Shown in pieces: positions 13,801 to 23,886 of a DNA stretch of 64,000 nt. Within the stretch, counting starts at the first letter, position 1. Each line of letters opens with the position of its first letter. The notes beneath the pieces were generated by a model that was given only the letters and a program-made list of their open reading frames with translations, had not been told where the DNA came from and made no database searches. Origin of the DNA: Ancylostoma caninum (Eukaryota > Nematoda > Chromadorea > Rhabditida > Ancylostomatidae); contig JBAJFG010000016.1 in the NCBI GenBank assembly GCA_037903475.1, forward strand, positions 248,001 to 312,000. The letters run 5' to 3'. The translations under genes were made by a program, and so were the position numbers.

Positions 13801-16800
13801 CTCGCACAATGAGGTCATCTATAAGGAAACATCAATGCATGGAAGAGGTTACCCTGAGGACACTCGACGCAGTAGAAAACGTACTTTTGAAAGTAATGTA
13901 ATACTTGTGATCCGGATGGATTCGACGGCCGTTGTAGAACCAATGAGGCTGCGGTTTTGGATCACCATCCACGTAGCAGGAGATGTTGAATGCCGTTCGA
14001 GGAACAAAGTAAAGAGTAGTCGGAGATACCGCAGCTCGTGGGAGCTCGAGAACCTGCAAGGTATGGATTACTGCTTCAACTTCTGTCCATAGGTACAGAG
14101 AGACCTAAAAGTACTACTCAGTAAAGAATGAGGAGCGCAGCCTTCAGCTGCACTTTTTCGGGATACAAGAGCGGAAAAGAGTGCGCTTCTGCCGGTAGCC
14201 TTCCTGGTTACCCTTCAGAATAAAATAGCTGTTGGTAAACGACTGTGAAACCACAAGTCGCGATGCAAGGATCAAGTAAAGGAGAAGTTCTCCACAATGG
14301 ATACCGGAGGAATTAAATGTACAAAAGTCAAAATATTCAAAAATAGCAATAAGCAGTAGGGAAATTCCACGATGAAAATGCAGTAAATGAGAGTAAATGA
14401 GAACTTTCCTGCCCACCCACAGGGCGGATTGTAACAAAACTCCATGAATCTGAGCTTTCCACTTACAAAGTTCAAGCCAACGGAAAGATTAAAAGTTTCC
14501 TGAAAAGAGGGATAGGAGGCTTGATTATCTTGGAGCATAGATGGGACCTTTGTGAGTGAGCGAGGCGGCGGCGGCTCCTGCCATTCCACAACAAGTATCC
14601 TTACAAAAATCCCAATACTACTTCCAGCATAAATCTAGCTGTATGCGAGATGAATCACACTACTGCTGAAATTTTTGTTTAACTCCGTTAGAGCTACAGA
14701 TGAAATTGAAGAATATGGTCGAAATAGGTTATGCATATATTATATTATTTACCTCCTAAGATAGCACTAATGGCATACACAAAATCTGAAGACATTCTGG
14801 TGGTCCCGTTCTGTGAATTGGAAATGAAAGGTTGAAAATGAATATTACTGATGAAACATATTTCTAAATTTGCTTCATGGATCCCAAGATTCAAGGATCT
14901 AGCAAGTAATACTGTGTACAGAACGTTGGAGCAAGCCAATAAACGAACATGGAAGAAAAATACATAAGTTGTAAAACAAGATGAGCTGTAGCAAGCAGTT
15001 GTGCCTGACTAGTTATTGTTTTGTTATCGACAGGCAGAAGGCAAATGATCGATCTATCAGGTAGGTCAGATAGGTCGTAGTGTGAGCGCTGAGAAAAGTA
15101 GCATTCAAGGCCTTGGATTAGAATCTTGAGCAGTTATCCGGAGCCATTCAAACTTCTGATGCTTCATAAACAGGCAATCTTTTCCAAGGAGGAGGGGGGG
15201 GGGGCAAAACTACGGGGAAGAAGTACCTTTGTGTTCCCTAACTTTTCCAGAAAACTATTTGATTATTCTTATAGCTCCTTTCAAAATACTGCCTCACAAT
15301 AGGCATTTTTAGGATTACTTAAGCCATCATTTCATCGAGGTTCTACGGCAGTTTACTCACAAAAAGTTACGAACAGATTAAAACCAGGATGATGGCCAAA
15401 GATCCCCTTTCATAGTCATGGTGTGCCATAAAATCCTGAATGGTTGATGTGCCCCAACTGGTAGATGTGGCTTAACACTTCAAAGGTTTCTGCTCCAGGA
15501 AGCAGTGGACGCAATCGGATCGGTCGGCTGGGTGAAACGGCAAGAAAAGGCGCGGTTGAAACGGGAAAAACCAAAAAGAATTTTTGGCAGCAGGGTTTAC
15601 GTCAAATTTTGTGTCTTGGATTATTACCCCTCATGAAACATGATTATTCATTCCTCTTTCGTTGGACAGGTTGGCGTATCAGTGAATTCTTCAGAAACTT
15701 AGAGGGAAACCAGGACTACATCTAGAGAGTGTCTTACGGCTTCGAAGATAGATGTTTGACACGGTTCCAAAGGTAAAGATATGCTATTCACATAGAATTA
15801 CTACAACACCATTCTATCCTTCAATATTTGCATTACTCCTCCGTACATTTCAAGATATTCAATAGATCTCGTCCATTCCGCTAAAGCAAATGCTGGAATA
15901 TGGAGACTCCATCCAGAATTTTTTTTCAATTGCGAAGATACCACTGCTTCGAAAGAAGGCGATGTCACCAGTTGAGAATGAAACAGTTAAAGTGAAGAGG
16001 GCAAGGAAACTCAAGAAAGTCGGAAACAGCTATGTGAAATACATAACAAACCTTGAGTAGCGTGCTTTGACTAGTCATTCCACCGGTGTTGCGAGCCTGA
16101 CACTCGTAAGCGCCAGCGTCAGCTCGAGAAGTTTGGTGGATTCGAAGCGTACCATTCGGATAAACCATCTGAAAACAATGGATTTCGAAAAGGTATTTTA
16201 TAATGCAGTAGTTAGAAAGAGAAAGATAGGTAAGCAGATAGACAGGCAGACAGGCAGACAAACACATAGACAGAGAAACAGACAGACGAACAGATAAACA
16301 GAGAGACAAACAGAGAAAAAAGGGCAAGTACTCACTGTATTTACGCCATTCAATACGGTTACTCCATAACGCAGCCATCTGATCTCTACTTTGCTGGAGG
16401 ATTGAGTCTGGCAGTGAAGGAATGCTGGATGACCAAGCGGTGTGGAGGTGTTGGTTAGTCCAGTAATTAGAGGAGGTGATTCTGAAAATCACTCGAACAG
16501 AAGATACGAAAACAACGGTACAAAGTTGCAGAATACCATGAACTAGCCATAAATAACAGATTTCCGGAATACAAGATTTCTATTAGTTCAGTTTGATGAA
16601 ATATAGGAGGTAAGCCGTGTTTACAACAAAAAAAAAACCAAAATTTTTCACTCAGGAACGGAAAAGAAACGTGAACTTCCAGGACGAAAGCATCATGACT
16701 ACGATTTTAAGAATTCCAAGAAGCCGACTCTCTATAGAAATCCAGAATCAGGCCAGGAATCCGAGCCCTAGGTCGGTATAACAAGTTAAATTTCAGCCAT

Positions 16801-19800
16801 GCATAAATAAATACTGACGAGAACAGAAGCTTGCGCAGAAGGTGAAAAAAGTGGTGGGACGACTATTGAAAAATGTCTTACGATGAAAAAAAACTGATTA
16901 GCAGGTTACTGGTTTGGTATCCAGTGATTTTCTTATGGTAAAAAGACTCGAGACAAGCAAGGAATAGCCCTGTCACCTGCACCTTTCCCCAAATATGGAA
17001 ATGCTTCCAAGCTCGGATACCTTGATCAGCGATCATGTGCCATATTCTACCCTTATTTTGAAGCATATTCATATTAGGACGTCTTTGGAAGCGTCTATAC
17101 CTCTAGCTTGCTCAGAAGAAAATGCGTAGGAAAGTAAAAAAAAAGAGAGAGGAAATATGAAAGGCCACATATGAACCTCCAAAATGGCCAGGATCTCGAG
17201 AAACTTTGTATTGTGGTGCCCCTAACCTGGCATTACCCTACCTACGCATTTACACACGTACCTATTCCGCTCAATGTCGCTTACCTCGGGTATCCAGGAA
17301 TGTCTTCACAGTGTGATTTCCGTTTTCGCTGACAACGACGCAGAAATATTCTCCACGATCTCTCAAAGTGACTTCTGGCAGAGTCCAAATGGCAGTGTCG
17401 GTCATTCTGTAATACCAAAGTTACGTCCTGAGCAATTTCGACACATATGTATTCTTTCAAAAATTTTCCTCCAATTTGTGAGAAATTCAGGAAAAAAAGA
17501 TGAGCTTGGCCACATACTGATAGAAGAGAGGTCCTCCGATACGCTCGCTGCCTTTCATCCAGTACAGTGTGAATGGAGATGCGCTTTCAATTGTACAGGT
17601 GAGGTTAGCATCCTGAAAAAAGAGACAGCATGTGTGAATCTTCATACCTTGTTTTCTATTAACTACAACGGTTAGTACTGCTGAAAAGTTCACAAACGCT
17701 CCATAGACTGATTCTAGGTTGAGTAATGTCCCTCTTTCCCATTGCTTCACTGGATTTAATGAGCAGAAGCAAAAGCAGAACTTGTTATGGAAAACCAAGT
17801 CAAAGGTGAGAAGGAGAGTTAAACAGTCTATTCCAATTCTTGAGCTGATCCTGGAAAATTGTTCAACTGCAGGGAGAATATGTCTAAGGAAAAAAAAAGG
17901 AATGTGTACGTGATGGTCGAAGCCATAACAAGGTCTCCTGAGGTAGCTTGACTATCAAAATCCGGAAAAAGTGGTAGTTCGATAATGCTGGGTAACTTTT
18001 GCGAAAAAAAAAAACAACAACAAGGTAGGATTCGTGAGCATTTCCGGCAATGCGCTAACTAACCCATAAATACAGGATAGGAGAGTTCATCAACAAAAAA
18101 ATGGCGAATTTTCCCAGGATTTTATGACGAGTACGAGCGTTAGCGGCAATAAAAAAGAAACAATTTTATCCTGGAAACTGGTCAAATCATGAATACGGAA
18201 GCCGCTAAAGAACCTCATGAACCCCTTCACAGATAAAATTCAACATCAAGACAGAAATAGTTATGATTGATGGACCCATAATGTCCTGAAGAAACTAGGA
18301 AGGATACTTTGGAAAGATTGAGTGATCAAGGAGTTAGAAATTCTGGGAAATTCTGGATTTGATTGTGAACTAACCGTTGTAGCAAATGCAGTCGTCGTCG
18401 GATTCATGTATGCACGTGGTCCTCCGACGTTCACACTTCCAATAGCTGTAGGAGCGATTCGTTGGAACTCGTAATCCTAGAAAAACTGTCCTATTGCCAA
18501 GAAATTCTGGATTATTCAACTGCGTCGTACTCACATCCTCATCAACACCCTTGACTCGTACGAAGAACAGTCCCTTAGGAGGAACAAAGGGTCCAACGAA
18601 ATACATCTGAGGGTTGTTTCGATGAGGAGAAGCTGCGTTCGTGTACAAAGTGTTGCCTGTAATCAAATGGCACTAAAAAACGAGTTATCTAATTTTCTGG
18701 AGCATCTCGGTACCAAAGTAATCCAGCAATGAAATCTCGCTAGTAGTTCCTGGAGGTATTAGACCCGTCATATTCACCAGCAGATACGTGTTCTGGTTTG
18801 AAACTGGTCGTGGCCGTGCCTAGAATAAATTACTCTATTTGGTCTCCTGAAAATTTTTAGTGACATTCGTGGACAATTACCAGCTCAATACGATCCAGAG
18901 GCCTTGTGGCGAATCCATACTTGAAGTCGATTGTACCATGTCCAAAAATTCGAATAGTATGTTTAAGTCGTGAGTTTGTGATGACCTAAGAAATCCCCAT
19001 GTTGAGGAACATCATCACTATCCATGGCATCCACAAAAGTACAACCTGCCACGTTCCAGGCTGTGGATCCTTGAGCCGAATCAGCTTGACATTTTTGAGA
19101 TCAATGGTCCCTCCCTCTTTGCTGTAGACATTCTTGTCGACTGGTCGTCCTGAAACGCGTTTTTCATACTAAGTGAAAATCCAATCCCTTGTCAAATATG
19201 ATTGATAGCACTAGCTTCGTGAAATACGACCGTGTCATCCTAGAAAACCCGGATATGAAGAAAATCAATCGATACAAAAAGGGCAGTTGTAGCAAAAATC
19301 ACTGAGACGTCTCCTCATTCACATCAAGGGCTGTGCCGGCAGCGAAGACTTGTGCCACGTGTCATTTTTTCCACCTTTTACACACTTTCTTACGGATGTT
19401 TTTTAAAAGCAGCACGAAAACTTCGAATAGTACTCCTCTGAAGTACAGTGACGTAATAGTGCATCCTTGAATTTTTGCTGGATTCCTGGATGCTTCACAT
19501 GCCGAAAAAGAGAAGATTCTCTGTACGAGTGAACTTATAAGCGTGAATTTAAGCTGGAGAGAAACTTCGGATCTTTGATCATCCCATGAAAATATTTTGG
19601 TCAATTATCCAGGAGAAGTGCTGTCTCTTAAGAGTTCGGATTCCCTTAAATAAATGAAAAACCTTAATTCAATTTTGGCTATACTAAATGGTCGGGGTTG
19701 TGCATTGATATCTGAAGTTGATTTTTAAATATTCGAACTTTCGAATAATCAAAAATTTACGAACAATTCAACCATTTCATGACCTTAATTGTTAACTTTT

Positions 19801-22800
19801 CGAATAATTCGATCATTGCAATGGTAAAAACTTCGAATCTCCGAATAATCGCTTGGATGTATTGTTTGAATACCCATGTCTAGTTGAGATTCACAGTTTG
19901 CAAATTGATAATAATAAACAAATCTATGAACTATGAAAATTTGGAAATTGATAATAGCAAATAAATCTATCAACTATAAAAAAATCGTTCAGATGATAAA
20001 AAGAGTGACTATGTAGTTACTTTTGGTGATTAAATATGTAAAATTGTAGTAATTTTCCCCAAAATAGCTCTTGCTCCTCTTCCTTCGAAGTATAAAGTTC
20101 ATATGTTCACAGCAACTGTTTTTTTTCTTCACCAGGATACGGGGAAAGGGCTGCTACAGGTTGGAAGGGACCATATGTTAGGGCTTTTGGGGGTTTTTCA
20201 AAATTAGGCAAAGAAAAAACCCTGAATCCAACAAGTCCGACTCTCCAAAAGTAACTTCCGACCACTTTCCACTCATCAAACTAATGAAGTGACCTGATGG
20301 ATCCTTAAGTGTGATATCCAGAACATCCTCATCGTCTTTATCACCGGATAATGAGAGCGTCAGTTCAGTCATGTGCTCGTCAACTGGCACATTTCGCACC
20401 ACTGTGCCGCCGCGTTCACGAACCTCGTACAGCACGTGCACCTATTAATGAATGCTCTTATGATTGTTCTGGAATCATCGATTTATACCAACCTTCTTCT
20501 GTTTTACAGCGTGTCGCACGTATTCCAGCACTGTTGAGACATCACTTTTTTCCAGATGGAACACCTGAACGAAATTTTTGCAACAGATCGAGAAACCCTG
20601 CCCACTTGTCCTTTTACCTGTCCAAAAGAAGCCGCTGCAATCTTTTCGTATACGCGAAATCCAGGATGCGTCCGATTTCCACAATCACCAGTCATCACGA
20701 AAACTACCTTAATAGAGATCATGATAAACTTCAGGAATTTTATGCACGAATACCTTCAGGAGTGTTAACACTCAGGATTAATTCTCAGGTGAATAAAATT
20801 TCAAAAGAAGTTATACTTGTAGGTTTTTAGAGAATACACAATACCTTTTCCAAAAAAAAAAGCCCAAAATTTGGAAAAAAAATCTTACAGAGCTCTGTTT
20901 TTCCTGGATCATATTTAAGACCGTATCCTCAAGGTCGTAGTCCTTTGATCGTGCATCAGTGAAGACGTAGATGAATGATGAAGGCAGAGAGATTTCCAGA
21001 GCTTTCTGGATACCTACAACAGGAATAAGTTTTAAAGAAAATATGCTAAGAAGGTTCCGTTGATGAAATAGGAACATTATTTTCCAAAACTCCTTCGTTT
21101 TTTTAATATTATTCGAAGTTCATCCGATTCAATCCTGGAAAGCTGCTTCGAAGTATGGAAGTATTCTAAAATTCGTTAAATGAGCATGAGATCCTCCTCT
21201 GCAAGAGTGCAATCGGATCGGATGTGTCATCACTTCTTCCAAAGTCCACACGACATAAAACAACACAGTGCTTAGCGGACCACCCACGGCGAAAACGCTG
21301 GGCTAGATGACACAGTAGATTGAAGCAACTGTCTACGTCTAGGAATTAGCAACAAACGCGGATTTTGCCCAAGGAACATTCGCCGTTTCTCCCTTACTAA
21401 GTTGTAAACTCATCGTTATTCTTTCTTCAAAATATCAAGCCTATCTATTAACTTCTCTAATCCGAGAAGCTGCGACGGCCAGCTGTCCGACCAGTTTACA
21501 TCGACAACTTTCGAGCTATCTGAATACTCGAAGAAGTATCGCGTTTCAATGCCCGATGCCGCCCTCGAACGGTCTTACATCACAGCACACGCCAACCTTC
21601 TAGATAACTTGTATTCCAAGATGAAATCCATGTATCCTGGACCATTTATGGCTTCGCACAATTTCATAGCCCACGTTGGCGCGACGCGCGTCACCTCCGA
21701 ACTGTGACGACTATTCACCGTCACAATTAGATCGCGACATATGAATCTTTGAAATTGCCGACGCTGATCCTGAAAAATCATGGATAATGCAACTCTTACC
21801 GGTGAGAGTTTTCTCCGGACAGTCTCCACCACCATGGACGTAGACCTTTCCCAATTGACGCATAAAGTAGGCGGCATCGGTGGTGTTGATGATCTCGCCC
21901 AAATCTGGAAGCGAACGGATTTATCGCGGAAAAGCTTTCTGGAAAATCTTTGTATCCACAAATTTTGCTAATTTCGTGGTCCCAAACTTTAGTAGTTCAT
22001 TTTCTGCCGTGCAATCAAATGATTAACGCACATAAATCAAGCTCTCGAAGCGAGCCGACAGTGTAACTGAGAAAGCGCTGTGATTAGCGGAAATTGGCAG
22101 CTATGACTAATCCGAAGAACTTTGAGGAATCTCATAAAAGCTAAGTTTAACCCATTAGTACAATGTGTGGGCTAAGAGTAGCAACTAAAAGGCTTGTCTA
22201 GTCAGATTCGTCAGCATCTCTATGCTTATCGCTGTACGAATCCACGACTCCAGGATTACCAGCAACTCAGTTGTCCTCTTTTTTGATCTTTTGCTTTGAG
22301 AAACATTCTTACGCCTAATGGTCGATCACTGTTGTTGCACATTTTCACACTATTTGATGGATTAAGCAGCAGAAAGAGTGATTGATACGTATGGGTTCGG
22401 TGCGGTGAGCGGATGCTGTGAAACACGGATCGAAAGAGTTCGTTTGGAACCGCAACATGATGCCCAGGAAAATTATGGCTAAAGACGAAAAAAATCAGGA
22501 CAATTTTTAGGAAAAGAAAGGCCGGTTCACAATGAGAAGCAGAAGAGGGGTGTTGAAAGACAAGAGGAATGATGAGGAATAAGGAAAGTTTCCGGATTGA
22601 TCCTGTAAAAATTCGTAGCAAAGGGCGAACAGAAGAACGACAGTACCAGACTTTTTTTATCTGAGAGTAAATTTACAGCGAATTATGTCCGCAGAAAATG
22701 GATACCACCGGAATTTGAGCTGAACGCGGGTATAACGCTATGGATATTTTCCAAGAAATTTCCAGGAAGAGAATAAAATAATAGTAGCAACCCATTCTCG

Positions 22801-23174
22801 AAGATGAAGCTCTAATGCTACGCTAGTTTTATGGATTATTCCACAATCAACAAAAATATCAACGAAATAGCAACAGAATGAGAATTTTAAGGAGAACCCA
22901 CCAAAGAATTAGGACCAAACTTACATGGATCATGGAAAGGTACCATGATGTAGTTGTAAATGAGTTTCTCCCTCTGTTGCATCACAGTCTGGAAGATTTT
23001 TCTGGCACCTTCTCGAACCTGCACCAGATCGTCGAACATAGATCCAGTGATATCAAAAACGAATGTGAGCGAGCTTTTTCCAGCTGTGTCATCTACCGGC
23101 AGAGCTGGCTGATCCGTGGATGCAGCTCCACCAGCGCATGCTGCCAGACACAGCAGCAGCCGAAGTGGTAACAT
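1746..23174 (-). CDS. him-4: Hemicentin (HIM-4-like), 5' part, 44 exons; 3' end off the left edge
   Basis: This is a giant secreted extracellular-matrix protein; in C. elegans HIM-4 organises hemidesmosome-like tissue attachments and germline architecture. The ATG at 23174 opens a signal peptide (residues 1-18, hydrophobic core [11 protein letters not shown]), followed by a VWA domain with MIDAS motif DITGSM at 41-46, a hemicentin-specific region (about 215-443) and tandem Ig domains from about 444. I chained 44 exons, 5,016 coding nt or 1,672 residues, and every junction keeps frame. The last exon seen ends in phase 0 at 1746 with an intact donor, so the gene continues left; full hemicentins exceed 5,000 residues. 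Most Ig domains are split by internal introns and linked at phase-1 junctions. A TTTTAG acceptor lies 4 nt before the ATG. Introns range from about 50 nt to 4.04 kb. One junction (exons 29/30) needs a GC donor. Identity is near certain; individual exon edges are inferred. Confidence 0.95.
2304..2309 (+). promoter_or_regulatory. Probable trans-splice acceptor of the nested gene
   Basis: TTTCAG lies immediately before the ATG at 2310. In nematodes this position usually marks spliced-leader addition. It could instead be the acceptor of an unseen non-coding first exon. Confidence 0.45.
2310..4089 (+). CDS. Four-TM-type membrane protein, nested inside a hemicentin intron
   Basis: This six-exon gene encodes 225 residues: exons 2310-2393, 2535-2660, 2722-2837, 3627-3769, 3828-3985 and 4039-4089, with all phases agreeing (678 coding nt). 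The N-terminus is hydrophilic ([18 protein letters not shown]). Hydrophobic segments follow at about 65-85 ([20 protein letters not shown]), 93-108, 114-142 ([20 protein letters not shown]) and 163-188 ([20 protein letters not shown]), the last ending in MIACC, a possible palmitoylation site. The order of hydrophobic segments is typical of tetraspan proteins (claudin, MARVEL or MS4A style), but I see no signature of any one family. The start was chosen because TTTCAG abuts the ATG, suggesting spliced-leader addition with no 5' UTR. The whole gene lies in the 4.0-kb intron of him-4 on the opposite strand. Reality of the gene is likely; its function is unknown. Confidence 0.82.
4090..5901. other. 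Remainder of the host intron; two unexplained plus-strand ORFs
   Basis: Between the nested gene and hemicentin exon 43. Two head-to-tail plus-strand ORFs (5096-5308 and 5305-5559) have slightly elevated GC and few stops, but no recognisable motif and no splice partners I could place. They look more like a decayed repeat than a gene. Confidence 0.3.
4648..4653 (+). terminator. Candidate polyadenylation signal for the nested gene
   Basis: AATAAA occurs about 560 nt after the stop codon at 4089. No closer AATAAA is visible on this strand, so the 3' UTR would be unusually long for a nematode. Weak support. Confidence 0.25.
5902..6250 (-). CDS. him-4: Hemicentin exons 42-43: Ig domain 13
   Basis: Exons are 6066-6250 and 5902-6004 (residues about 1538-1633). 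The core shows [19 protein letters not shown], then ESGDL joined to [19 protein letters not shown]. The acceptor TGTTCTCAG before CTA (6004) is the one that keeps phase 0. A closer acceptor at about 6032 would cause a frameshift. Confidence 0.9.
6316..7623 (-). CDS. him-4: Hemicentin exons 39-41: Ig domain 12
   Basis: Exons are 7520-7623, 7377-7466 and 6316-6403 (residues about 1444-1537). The core shows [23 protein letters not shown] and [19 protein letters not shown] 973-nt intron lies between exons 40 and 41. Confidence 0.92.
7693..8085 (-). CDS. him-4: Hemicentin exons 36-38: Ig domain 11
   Basis: Exons are 8027-8085, 7868-7970 and 7693-7803 (residues about 1353-1443). The core shows [19 protein letters not shown] and [18 protein letters not shown]. 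The acceptor before exon 37 ends in TTTGAG, less typical than the usual TTTCAG. Confidence 0.9.
8140..9774 (-). CDS. him-4: Hemicentin exons 33-35: Ig domain 10
   Basis: Exons are 9640-9774, 9504-9572 and 8140-8221 (residues about 1258-1352). The core shows [19 protein letters not shown], then TLRIMNTQ, then [15 protein letters not shown]. The 1,282-nt intron between exons 34 and 35 contains two copies of an imperfect repeat. Confidence 0.91.
8525..9065. repeat. Direct imperfect duplication in the exon 34-35 intron of him-4
   Basis: Segments 8525-8690 and 8928-9065 share the order gtgctaacg-gatcca, tggcaccc/tggtaccc-gttaa/attaa-atgtt, a ggtatgagattaccc-type block and a catccg-type block. A further relative lies at 39266-39320. 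This suggests an old dispersed repeat family. Confidence 0.55.
9953..10287 (-). CDS. him-4: Hemicentin exons 31-32: Ig domain 9
   Basis: Exons are 10132-10287 and 9953-10072 (residues about 1166-1257). The core shows [19 protein letters not shown] and [17 protein letters not shown]. Confidence 0.92.
10314..10762 (-). CDS. him-4: Hemicentin exons 28-30: Ig domain 8, with a probable GC-AG intron
   Basis: Exons are 10635-10762, 10485-10568 and 10314-10413 (residues about 1062-1165). The core shows [30 protein letters not shown] and [14 protein letters not shown]. With the GT donor after position 10481 the next exon falls out of frame and stops. Ending exon 29 at 10485, before GCAGG, joins AG to A and restores H-R-G-Q-L-K-C with exact Ig spacing. 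The alternative is an assembly indel. Confidence 0.82.
10770..11240. repeat. Three imperfect tandem units of about 167 bp in a him-4 intron
   Basis: Three diverged copies lie head to tail between hemicentin exons 27 and 28. Landmarks recur in order: aattcaaggattggatgga (10941 and 11106), a gacgctt/ttcaattt block, a cattcaa block, and agtaaaatccataaaatc. The first copy is the most diverged. Confidence 0.75.
11351..11711 (-). CDS. him-4: Hemicentin exons 26-27: Ig domain 7
   Basis: Exons are 11542-11711 and 11351-11443 (residues about 974-1061). The core shows [20 protein letters not shown] and [19 protein letters not shown]. Just downstream on the minus strand is the 588-nt intron that holds a tandem triplication. 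Confidence 0.92.
11962..12578 (-). CDS. him-4: Hemicentin exons 24-25: Ig domain 6
   Basis: Exons are 12427-12578 and 11962-12085 (residues about 882-973). The stretch [19 protein letters not shown] is one of the most strongly conserved in HIM-4. It is followed by [20 protein letters not shown] and [15 protein letters not shown]. The intron between the exons contains a (TTTA)n run. Confidence 0.94.
12112..12137. repeat. (TTTA)n microsatellite in a him-4 intron
   Basis: A run of about six tttatttatt units lies in the intron between hemicentin exons 24 and 25. Confidence 0.8.
12648..13127 (-). CDS. him-4: Hemicentin exons 21-23: Ig domain 5
   Basis: Exons are 13072-13127, 12804-12933 and 12648-12743 (residues about 788-881). 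The segment [10 protein letters not shown] is followed by [19 protein letters not shown] and [17 protein letters not shown]. Phases 1, 0, 1 and 1 fit across the introns. Confidence 0.92.
13198..13608 (-). CDS. him-4: Hemicentin exons 18-20: Ig domain 4
   Basis: Exons are 13535-13608, 13365-13475 and 13198-13288 (residues about 696-787). The core shows [21 protein letters not shown] and [16 protein letters not shown]. The intron between exons 18 and 19 is only 59 nt and is defined by GTACGT and ATTCAG; reading through it also stays open, so exons 18-19 could be mistaken for a single exon. Confidence 0.9.
13711..14053 (-). CDS. him-4: Hemicentin exons 16-17: Ig domain 3
   Basis: Exons are 13885-14053 and 13711-13818 (residues about 604-695). 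The core shows [18 protein letters not shown] and [16 protein letters not shown] 2.0-kb intron (14054-16051) separates this domain from Ig 2. Confidence 0.92.
15187..15204. repeat. Poly-G tract in the largest Ig-region him-4 intron
   Basis: gaggaggggggggggggc lies in the 2.0-kb intron between exons 15 and 16. The rest of this intron holds one open stretch (15465-15725, plus) with no splice context or recognisable motif. I see no gene here. Confidence 0.6.
16052..16481 (-). CDS. him-4: Hemicentin exons 14-15: Ig domain 2
   Basis: Exons are 16336-16481 and 16052-16168 (residues about 516-603). The core shows [16 protein letters not shown] and [16 protein letters not shown]. The intron between the two exons carries an imperfect ACAG/GACA microsatellite. 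Confidence 0.93.
16226..16316. repeat. Imperfect (ACAG/GACA)n microsatellite
   Basis: Degenerate tetranucleotide units (gacaggcagacaggcagaca and variants) lie within the intron between hemicentin exons 14 and 15. Confidence 0.8.
17285..17612 (-). CDS. him-4: Hemicentin exons 12-13: Ig domain 1
   Basis: Exons are 17518-17612 and 17285-17406 (residues about 444-515). The Ig core is visible as NLTCTIES, then YWMKG for the invariant tryptophan, then [10 protein letters not shown] for the D-G-Y-C signature. Introns on either side include one of 762 nt (17613-18374). Confidence 0.92.
18375..19149 (-). CDS. him-4: Hemicentin exons 7-11: region between VWA and first Ig
   Basis: Exons are 19046-19149, 18881-18985, 18714-18819, 18535-18656 and 18375-18476 (residues about 263-443). 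The translation has the conserved hemicentin spacer, for example [49 protein letters not shown] and [17 protein letters not shown]. This part has no enzyme motif; in hemicentins it joins the adhesive VWA head to the Ig rod. The phase is continuous across all five exons. Confidence 0.92.
19902..19978. repeat. Tandem duplication of a 43-bp AT-rich unit
   Basis: The unit aaattgataata(ata/gca)aa-caaatctat(g/c)aactat occurs twice in a row in the 1.1-kb intron between hemicentin exons 6 and 7. The same intron is rich in TTCGAATAATTCGAA-like palindromes (19730-19815). Confidence 0.65.
20294..23174 (-). CDS. him-4: Hemicentin exons 1-6: signal peptide and VWA domain
   Basis: Exons are 22925-23174, 21800-21904, 20889-21013, 20618-20707, 20493-20564 and 20294-20441. 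Together they give residues 1-263: signal peptide, the MIDAS start [15 protein letters not shown], then stretches such as [32 protein letters not shown] and [18 protein letters not shown] that match the HIM-4 VWA domain. VWA domains bind ligands through a metal ion held by the MIDAS residues. Introns 1 (1,020 nt) and 2 (786 nt) are long and show no other gene. The exon 6 donor (GTCACT) is weak but is required for phase and is followed by an in-frame exon 7. Confidence 0.93.
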
Positions 23175-23178
23175 GCAC

Positions 23179-23185
23179 CTAAAAG
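23179..23185 (-). promoter_or_regulatory. Probable trans-splice acceptor of him-4
   Basis: On the minus strand CTTTTAG precedes GTGC and the ATG at 23174. A splice acceptor 4 nt before a start codon fits SL1 addition. It supports this ATG as the true start. Confidence 0.5.
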
Positions 23186-23837
23186 CGGGACTTTACCAGT
23201 GGTGGTATGCCCTAATTCCACAATAAATTCGACTTTTCGTGAGGTGAGCATGAAAGTAAAGTGTAACACAATACCAGTACACAGAGAAAACATGTGAGGC
23301 TCAAGGAACGACTAGATTAGTGACGGGATGCGGCCTAAAAGCCGCAATGGACCTGCGGATTTCAAAAACTGCTCCCGACTGAGAGATGCTGCGCGCAGCA
23401 CAAATGTCTCATTAATAACTTTGGATGCGATGCCAGAGGTAGGTGTGACTCGCATCGATCCGGAGTGATCGCCAATCAGGCTTGACACGCTGCTCAGGCT
23501 GGGAATAGGCCCGTTTTTTCAAGGATTCTCTGGACAACGGCCATACACTGCTCTCAGTTGATGTTGTGTGTTGACAAAGGAGGTTACCGGTACGACAACA
23601 AAATGATGAGAGACAGACAGGACTAGCAAGACAAAGTTCAACCGCTGTCTGCAGGGAGGAATGAGGGAAATCTCCAGTGCATTGCAGAAAAATCCTCGTT
23701 GCACAAGCACAAGCAGTGCCACTGAACATAGTGAGAAAATGAAGGAGTAGCTTAGAATGGGGCTGACAGGAGATGAAAAATAATTCCAAATGCAACTGGA
23801 GAAGGGGATGCACCCGAGCCGGAGAGGTTCTGGATTG

Positions 23838-23886
23838 GTCACTCATTCCCTCTCACTCACTCTCTCTGTCATTCTCTCTCCATCTC
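23838..23886 (-). promoter_or_regulatory. him-4: GA-rich tract upstream of him-4
   Basis: About 660-710 nt upstream of the him-4 start, the minus strand reads a purine-rich run of GAGA, GAGTGAGTGAGAGG and similar units. GA-rich stretches are common in nematode promoters and resemble GAGA-factor sites. A promoter role is inferred from position and composition only. Confidence 0.3.

Noticed and set aside
16226..16316. CRISPR-like periodicity
   Set aside because: The units are 4-bp microsatellite repeats without spacers, and the genome is eukaryotic.
20351..20830. Plus-strand open frame of about 159 codons
   Set aside because: It overlaps hemicentin exons 4-6 in antisense; the minus-strand VWA reading is unmistakable.
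23412..23846. Minus-strand open frame of about 144 codons upstream of him-4
   Set aside because: No consistent splice context, low-complexity composition and no recognisable motif; it is in the presumed promoter region.
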